Positions 5,206 to 9,363 of a stretch of DNA of 9,363 nt are shown piece after piece. A model generated the notes under the pieces. That model was not told the DNA's origin, made no database searches, and saw only the letters and a list, made by a program, of their open reading frames with translations. Made by a program: the position numbers and the translations under genes. Location: positions 1 to 9,363 of the forward strand of contig JAISQP010000188.1 of NCBI GenBank assembly GCA_031274115.1, given 5' to 3'. This stretch comes from Synergistaceae bacterium. GTDB taxonomy: Bacteria > Synergistota > Synergistia > Synergistales > Synergistaceae. Position 1 is the stretch's first letter; every line of letters begins with the position of its first letter.

Positions 5206-6525
5206 CTATGCCACTCGCCCAAGCACGGTCCGGCGCGCGGCTTCCACCGCGGTATCGGTCACAGCTTCTCCCGATATTGTTTCGAGATACGGCAGCGCTT
5301 TTTCGAGCTGGCGTTCGTCATTGTAGAATATCTCTATCAGCGGTTCTCCGGTTCCGACACGATCCCCTTTTTTTTTGAGGATCCTCAGACCGACTGATGG
5401 ATCGATGGCGTCATCCTTACGAAACCTTCCACCCCCAAGGGCGCGCGACGCGTAACCTATCGCGCGGGCGTCCATCTTTCCCAGAATGCCGGAGCGCGTC
5501 GACGCCACGATCTTTTTTTTGGAGGCAATTCTGAGAATCTTTTCAGGTTCGGCGCACACAGATGCGTCTCCGCCCTGGGAGCGTATAACCTCCTCGAATT
5601 TCCTGAACCCGGCGCCATCGTCGAGAGAGTTCCCGGCAATCTTCGCGGCTTCCTCGACGCTCCCGGCGATGCCGCCAATCAGCAGCATTTCCGATACGAG
5701 GGCGAGACTGAGCTCCCTTGTGTCTCTCGGCCCCCGGCCGGAAAGGACTTCTATCGCCTCCAGCACCTCGACGGAGTTTCCCACCCATTCTCCAAGCGGA
5801 GAATCCATGTCGGATATGAGGCAGACGCTCTTCTTGCCGAGTGAGCGGGAGAGACCGACAAGCGTCCTCGATAGTTCCTCGGCTTCCGGGAGCGTGTTCA
5901 TGAAAGCCCCTCCGCCGCATTTGACGTCGAATACGATGGCGTCCGCGCCGCCGGCGATTTTCTTCGAGACAATACTGCTCGCTATCAGCGGCAGCGAGGG
6001 CACGGCGCCGGTAACGTCCCGCAGCGCGTAGAACCTGCCCTCCGCCGGGGCGAGCGCGAGCGAATGACCGCTCAGCGCGATCCCGAGCTCTTCAGCCTGC
6101 CGGACAAACTGTTCCGCGGAAAGACACATGTTCATTCCGGGTATGGACTCCAGTTTATCGACCGTTCCACCGGTGAAACCAAGCCCCCTGCCGCTCAGCT
6201 TGGCGACCCGCAGACCGCAGGCCGCGGCAAGAGGCGCGACTATCAGGGTTGTCTTATCCCCAACCCCTCCTGTGCTGTGTTTGTCGACTACCACGCCCAG
6301 CGAACCCGGCAGGCGTACTATATCGCCGGAGTGAGCCAGCGCGTCCGTAAAAAACCTCAGTTCATCCTTATCCAACCCTCGAAAGAAAACCGCCATCAAC
6401 CAGGCGGCAGCCTGATAATCAGGGATCGCGCCGTCTCTTACGGCAATTACGAACTCCCTCAACTCAGCCGCGCAATGCGCGAAGCCGTCGCGTTTGTGTT
6501 CTATGAACTCAATGACATCCAGCAT
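5206..6525 (-). CDS. pdp: Pyrimidine nucleoside phosphorylase (Pdp / DeoA family)
   Basis: A 439-residue protein of normal full length for the thymidine/pyrimidine nucleoside phosphorylase family, which splits uridine and thymidine with phosphate. It shows DKHSTGGVGD with the phosphate-binding Lys82-His83-Ser84-Thr85, the family signature SGRGLGFTGGT-x-DKLE at 111–126, ALRDVTG with Arg169, and SSIVSKK with Ser184 and Lys188. The latter residues correspond to pyrimidine-binding Arg, Ser and Lys of the Bacillus enzyme. The C-terminal domain (about 340–439) contains the GAGR-like ALGGGR and the DPSVGLRILKKKGDRV segment. The broad-specificity Pdp of Gram-positive type fits better than strict DeoA by overall resemblance, but this cannot be settled here. 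The start at 6525 overlaps the preceding stop by 17 bases and has only a weak ribosome-binding site, so coupling to the upstream gene is likely. Together the pair feeds pentose-1-phosphates to a phosphopentomutase that is not in the window. Confidence 0.93.
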   Translation of the reverse strand: MLDVIEFIEHKRDGFAHCAAELREFVIAVRDGAIPDYQAAAWLMAVFFRGLDKDELRFFTDALAHSGDIVRLPGSLGVVVDKHSTGGVGDKTTLIVAPLAAACGLRVAKLSGRGLGFTGGTVDKLESIPGMNMCLSAEQFVRQAEELGIALSGHSLALAPAEGRFYALRDVTGAVPSLPLIASSIVSKKIAGGADAIVFDVKCGGGAFMNTLPEAEELSRTLVGLSRSLGKKSVCLISDMDSPLGEWVGNSVEVLEAIEVLSGRGPRDTRELSLALVSEMLLIGGIAGSVEEAAKIAGNSLDDGAGFRKFEEVIRSQGGDASVCAEPEKILRIASKKKIVASTRSGILGKMDARAIGYASRALGGGRFRKDDAIDPSVGLRILKKKGDRVGTGEPLIEIFYNDERQLEKALPYLETISGEAVTDTAVEAARRTVLGRVA

Positions 6526-7348
6526 CGCCGGAGATTTTCCTGAGAAAACCGCGTATCATGCGAGTCATTGATTCCCCTGAGCGATTCATGGCGTCGAGAA
6601 CTTCCTGATGGTTGAGTTTTTGCGTCGTCACTCCCGCGGCGTAGTTCGAGACGCAGGATATCGCGGCTACCCTCATACCCATATGGTTCGCCGCTATGAC
6701 CTCCGGGACAGTCGACATGCCAACGACATCCGCTCCCAATATCCGGCTCATTCGGATCTCCGCGGGAGTTTCGTACGAGGGGCCGGAGAAGGCTATGTAT
6801 ATTCCTTTATGAAGAGTGACGCTCTCCTCGTTCGCGACACAAAGCAGCTTCTCTATGTAATCCGGGTCGTAGGCATACGTCATGTCTGGAAAACGGGGGC
6901 CCCACTTGTTGTTGTTCGCGCCTATCAGGGGATTCGTACCCATATAGTTGATGTGATCGCAGATGACCGCCAGGTCCCCCGGCGTGAACGAAAGGTTTAC
7001 TCCTCCAGCGGCGTTGGTTGCCAGCAGCGACCCCGCTCCCATCTCTCCAATGATGCGAATCGGAAACGTTATCTCGTCCATGGAGTAGCCTTCGTAGTAG
7101 TGAACCCTGCCTTGCATAGCGATTACCGGCGTATTCTCCAACGTGCCTATCACAAGGCGCCCCGCGTGTCCAACTGCGGTGGTGCGAGGCCAGTAGGGTA
7201 TTTCCTCGTAAGGGATCGCGACGGCGTTCTCGATGGCGTCGGCCACCCCGCCGAGTCCGGATCCGAGGACGATCCCAACCTTCGGGCGAAGAGTGGTCCT
7301 GCGGTTTATAGCGGACAGCGTCTCCGCGGTCTTCTCCGAGTTCAGCAT
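6509..7348 (-). CDS. punA: Purine nucleoside phosphorylase, trimeric (PunA/PNP) family
   Basis: This 279-residue enzyme should cleave purine (deoxy)nucleosides with phosphate to free base and (deoxy)ribose-1-phosphate in the cytoplasm. Active-site elements appear in family order: GSGLGG with phosphate-binding Ser30, GHAGR with His61, GRVHYYEG with Arg81, TNAAGG (111–116), GPSYETPAE with the base-binding Glu193, GMSTVPE with Met211, and Asn235 in VSNYAAG. Residue spacings from Glu193 to Asn235 equal those of the mammalian trimeric enzyme. An Asn at 235 is the 6-oxopurine-type residue, so guanosine and inosine are the likely substrates. The ATG at 7348 gives the usual family N-terminus, with GAAGG seven bases upstream. 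An ATG at 7417 also has a good ribosome-binding site (GAGGG, six-base gap) but would overlap xerD by 56 bases and add 23 residues. The 3' end overlaps the next gene by 17 bases. Confidence 0.93.
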   Translation of the reverse strand: MLNSEKTAETLSAINRRTTLRPKVGIVLGSGLGGVADAIENAVAIPYEEIPYWPRTTAVGHAGRLVIGTLENTPVIAMQGRVHYYEGYSMDEITFPIRIIGEMGAGSLLATNAAGGVNLSFTPGDLAVICDHINYMGTNPLIGANNNKWGPRFPDMTYAYDPDYIEKLLCVANEESVTLHKGIYIAFSGPSYETPAEIRMSRILGADVVGMSTVPEVIAANHMGMRVAAISCVSNYAAGVTTQKLNHQEVLDAMNRSGESMTRMIRGFLRKISGDAGCH

Positions 7349-7361
7349 CCCTATACCTTCT

Positions 7362-8381
7362 TCAGTCACCTCCTTCAACGTCTTGATTATGTCTTGAGCG
7401 TGGGTGAAAACTGTCATAAATATCCCTCAAATCCGTGTCAAGATGAACGTACTTCTCAGTAGTCGCGATCGAGGCGTGCCCCAACAGCTCCTGTAAAGTA
7501 CGCAGGTCCATTCCCCTCCGCTGAAGATGAGTCGCAAAGGAGTGCCGCAATACATGCGGGTGAAGACGGGACTTCGAAGATATCCCCGCGCTCCTTCCCC
7601 TTCTTTGAACTATTTTCCACAGCTCTTTTCTCGACATCGCGCGCCCGCGCGCGGAGAGAAAGAGAAGATCCCTCGCGCTCCCGTCGCCATGTCTCGACAG
7701 GACCGGGCGGGATTCCTCGATGTATCTTTTCACAACGCCCCGAAGCGCGCCGACGTACGGAACGATCCTCTCCTTGTCGCCCTTGCCCTTCACGTATATC
7801 ACGCCTCCCGTCTCGTCCATGTCGGAGAGTTTGAGAGAGCACAGTTCGCTTGCCCTCAGGCCGCAGTCGTAAGCCATCTCTATCATGGTCCTGTCCCTCG
7901 TGCCGATCGCGACCTTTTTTTCGTATGTCTCGCGCGATTTTACCCCTTCCGCCTCGCCCGGTGAATCTATCTTCTCGCAGCTGTCGATGAGGCGCTCTAT
8001 CTCGCCCTCCGTCATTATCTGCGGCAGTGTTTTTTCACGCTTTGGCAGCGGCCCGAGCGGACGCGCGGATTTTACCCGCCCGTCGTAGAGCAGATACTTG
8101 GAGAAAGCCGAGAGCGTCACCGCCCTTCGCGTTCCCGTGCCTGAAGACAACCCTCTCTTCTTGAGCTGAAGGAGATATCTTGAAAACAGTTCCGGGGTCA
8201 CAGGGTAATACTGCGCGCCCTGCTCCGCGCAAAAACGCCTCCAGTCCAGAAGGTCGGTCCGATACGCCTTGACCGTGTTCGGACTAGCCTCCCTCTCGAA
8301 GCTCATGTATTCGAGAAAACTGTCCATCGCCCCGTATTCCTCGCCCTCAGGCGCGGAAGCGGCCCAATCTTTCGTCAGCAC
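7362..8381 (-). CDS. xerD: Tyrosine site-specific recombinase XerC/XerD
   Basis: A 339-residue tyrosine recombinase of the type that resolves chromosome dimers at dif sites. The N-terminal SAM-like core-binding domain spans about residues 19–110 (FLEYMSFEREASPNTVKAY); the catalytic domain follows. All catalytic residues are visible: Arg in GLRASEL (about 176), Lys in KGKGDKER (about 200), H-x-L-R in HPHVLRH (about 276–279), His in LGHASIATTEKY (about 302) and Tyr nine residues later (about 311). Spacings match E. coli XerD except for about four extra residues between Lys and His. The GTG at 8381 was chosen because GGAGG lies six bases upstream and GTGCTGA overlaps the preceding stop. An ATG at 8327 would give a shorter but also plausible N-terminus, and an ATG at 8411 would overlap more. 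XerD is preferred over XerC on gene order only. No dif site was recognised here. Confidence 0.92.
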   Translation of the reverse strand: MLTKDWAASAPEGEEYGAMDSFLEYMSFEREASPNTVKAYRTDLLDWRRFCAEQGAQYYPVTPELFSRYLLQLKKRGLSSGTGTRRAVTLSAFSKYLLYDGRVKSARPLGPLPKREKTLPQIMTEGEIERLIDSCEKIDSPGEAEGVKSRETYEKKVAIGTRDRTMIEMAYDCGLRASELCSLKLSDMDETGGVIYVKGKGDKERIVPYVGALRGVVKRYIEESRPVLSRHGDGSARDLLFLSARGRAMSRKELWKIVQRRGRSAGISSKSRLHPHVLRHSFATHLQRRGMDLRTLQELLGHASIATTEKYVHLDTDLRDIYDSFHPRSRHNQDVEGGD

Positions 8382-8944
8382 GGTCTTCCTCCATGAGCGC
8401 GGAGCCACCACTCGAGACCGAAAAGCGTCTTGCAGTCCCTTATGGCGCCGTTAGCTAAAAGCTCCTCGATATCCGCGCGGGAGGCGAAACCGGAAACCAG
8501 AATTTCGTCCTCGTCCATCGGCAGTCTGTCCTGGGAAAGCCCTGTGGCGTAGAATAACGCTATCAACTCGTCAGAGAAACCCGGAGACGTATAAAACTCG
8601 GCTATCTTTTCCATTTTTTTCGGCTTCCAGCCAGTCTCCTCCCGCAACTCGCGAACAGCCGCACAGGCGAAATCCTCGCCCGGTTCGACTATCCCGGCCG
8701 GAAGCTCTATCATCATCTCGCCCGCCGGATACCTGTACTGACGAACGAGAGCCACCTCGGACGCCTCATTTTCGGCCAATATGACCACTGCCGGCTTGTG
8801 CTCCACTACCTCTCGCGAGACTATCCGGTCATCGGAAAGCATCACTTTATCCTTGCGAAGGTTCAAAATACGGCCCTCATAAAGCCTGCCGCTCTCGATG
8901 CGCGTTTCGGGGAAATTTTCCCCGCCGTCTTTCGTGAAAATCAT
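8375..8944 (-). CDS. nudF: NUDIX hydrolase, ADP-ribose pyrophosphatase type
   Basis: This 189-residue protein probably hydrolyses ADP-ribose to AMP and ribose-5-phosphate in the cytoplasm. It has a complete NUDIX box at about residues 84–106: G, five residues, E, seven residues, REL-REETGW, with all the metal-binding glutamates. Just before it is RQYRYP...IELPAG, and after it SPGFSDE; both are characteristic of the ADP-ribose branch rather than MutT-type members. I chose the ATG at 8944 because it overlaps the fmt stop as ATGA and has a G-rich tract (GGGGGG) shortly upstream. The frame has another ATG at 8983, but that start would overlap fmt by about 40 bases. Its last codons overlap the xerD start by 7 bases. 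In Bacillus a NUDIX gene of this kind (nudF) also lies near xerD. The family assignment is strong; the exact substrate is inference. Confidence 0.9.
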   Translation of the reverse strand: MIFTKDGGENFPETRIESGRLYEGRILNLRKDKVMLSDDRIVSREVVEHKPAVVILAENEASEVALVRQYRYPAGEMMIELPAGIVEPGEDFACAAVRELREETGWKPKKMEKIAEFYTSPGFSDELIALFYATGLSQDRLPMDEDEILVSGFASRADIEELLANGAIRDCKTLFGLEWWLRAHGGRPC

Positions 8945-9363
8945 ATAAGACGTTCCCCCCGACCGGCGCGGAGACCGTTCCACCAGTCCGCGGCCGTCTG
9001 AATTTTTTTGCCTTCCATCTGAACCTCACGCATTACGAGACAACCGCCCCCCGACGCGACGGCAACGCCCCCGTCGGTCAGGCCCAGCAGTTCACCATGC
9101 GCCTCACCAGTCAAAGAGCTGTCATCGCGTAACGAAGCCTTTATCACCTTGAGGCGCCTTCCCCGCACGGTCGTCCACGCGACCGGCTTTGGAGAGAGAG
9201 CGCGCACAAGCCCCCATATCCTGGACGCTGGCGCGCTCCAATCTATCCTCTCCTCTTCCGGGAGTATCTTGCCGGCCATAGTCGCAAGAGAGTTATCCTG
9301 AGGAGCGAAGGACCACTCTCTCATGGGAAGGGCAGCCGCGAACTCGATAAAGGCTCGGACGCC
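8941..9363 (-). CDS. fmt: Methionyl-tRNA formyltransferase, C-terminal part (partial, 5' end outside window)
   Basis: This is the last 140 codons of a frame that stays open to the window edge, so the N-terminal formyl-transfer domain is missing from view. What is visible matches the Fmt linker and C-terminal tRNA-binding domain: A-x-KI-x-x-EE-x-x-IDW near the start, then the I-x-x-x-x-RAL-x-PKPVAWT stretch, and a late Q-x-EGKKIQ followed by WWNGLRAG, equivalent to the Q-x-x-GKK...F-x-x-G end of the family. Fmt uses 10-formyl-tetrahydrofolate to formylate initiator Met-tRNA in the cytoplasm. An ATG at 9324 is internal and should not be read as the start. The TGA stop at 8943–8941 overlaps the next gene's ATG as ATGA, which suggests coupled translation. 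Identification rests on recognised family motifs and I consider it secure for the domain shown. Confidence 0.92.
   Translation of the reverse strand, partial: GVRAFIEFAAALPMREWSFAPQDNSLATMAGKILPEEERIDWSAPASRIWGLVRALSPKPVAWTTVRGRRLKVIKASLRDDSSLTGEAHGELLGLTDGGVAVASGGGCLVMREVQMEGKKIQTAADWWNGLRAGRGERLI

Noticed and set aside
6608..7462. Plus-strand open frame (284 codons) opposite the purine nucleoside phosphorylase
   Set aside because: The minus-strand gene has all active-site motifs; the plus frame has no family features and no convincing start.
1..9363. CRISPR arrays, tRNA or rRNA genes, insertion sequences, prophage genes
   Set aside because: No regularly spaced direct repeats, no cloverleaf or rRNA-like stretches, and no transposase or phage proteins were seen. 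The only recombinase is a housekeeping Xer type.

Overview
The window is a GC-rich bacterial chromosome segment with every confident gene on the minus strand, so transcription runs from high to low coordinates. The gene order fmt–NUDIX–xerD–purine nucleoside phosphorylase–pyrimidine nucleoside phosphorylase–sigma factor resembles the nudF–xerD–(drm)–punA–dacF–spoIIA/sigF neighbourhood of Bacillota. Secreted binding proteins with classical Sec signals and a complete molybdate system fit an anaerobe of the Bacillota/Synergistota kind. I cannot fix the taxon from sequence alone.

Right block (about 9363 down to 3798): a tightly packed co-directional run. It holds the 3' part of fmt, an ADP-ribose-pyrophosphatase-like NUDIX hydrolase, a XerC/XerD recombinase, a trimeric-type purine nucleoside phosphorylase, a pyrimidine nucleoside phosphorylase, a small SigH-like sigma factor, and a tungstate-type (TupA-like) binding protein gene broken by one in-frame TAA. 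Junctions are a 4-base ATGA overlap, a 7-base GTGCTGA overlap, and gaps or overlaps of under 20 bases. This indicates one operon with translational coupling. The two phosphorylases form a nucleoside salvage/catabolism pair.

Centre (3797–3587): a 211-base spacer. It carries three adjacent palindromes that look like a dispersed extragenic repeat, then a promoter region for the mod genes with two TATAAT boxes and a TGCAAT-N3-ATTGCA palindrome lying across them.

Left block (3586–520): a molybdate (or tungstate) uptake operon in the order ATPase (modC-like, without the C-terminal TOBE/Mop domain), modA, modB, modD. ModA would capture the oxyanion outside the membrane, ModB form the channel and ModC power it. 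ModD is a quinolinate phosphoribosyltransferase homologue of uncertain function that travels with these genes.

Far left (1–519): no convincing gene. It holds a strong hairpin that may terminate the mod transcript, a weaker hairpin facing the other way, and a pair of palindromes next to an 11-codon micro-ORF.

I did not find a clear undescribed multi-gene system. The points most worth checking are the nonsense codon in the TupA-like gene, the sigma factor placed between a salvage operon and that gene, and the putative mod operator.
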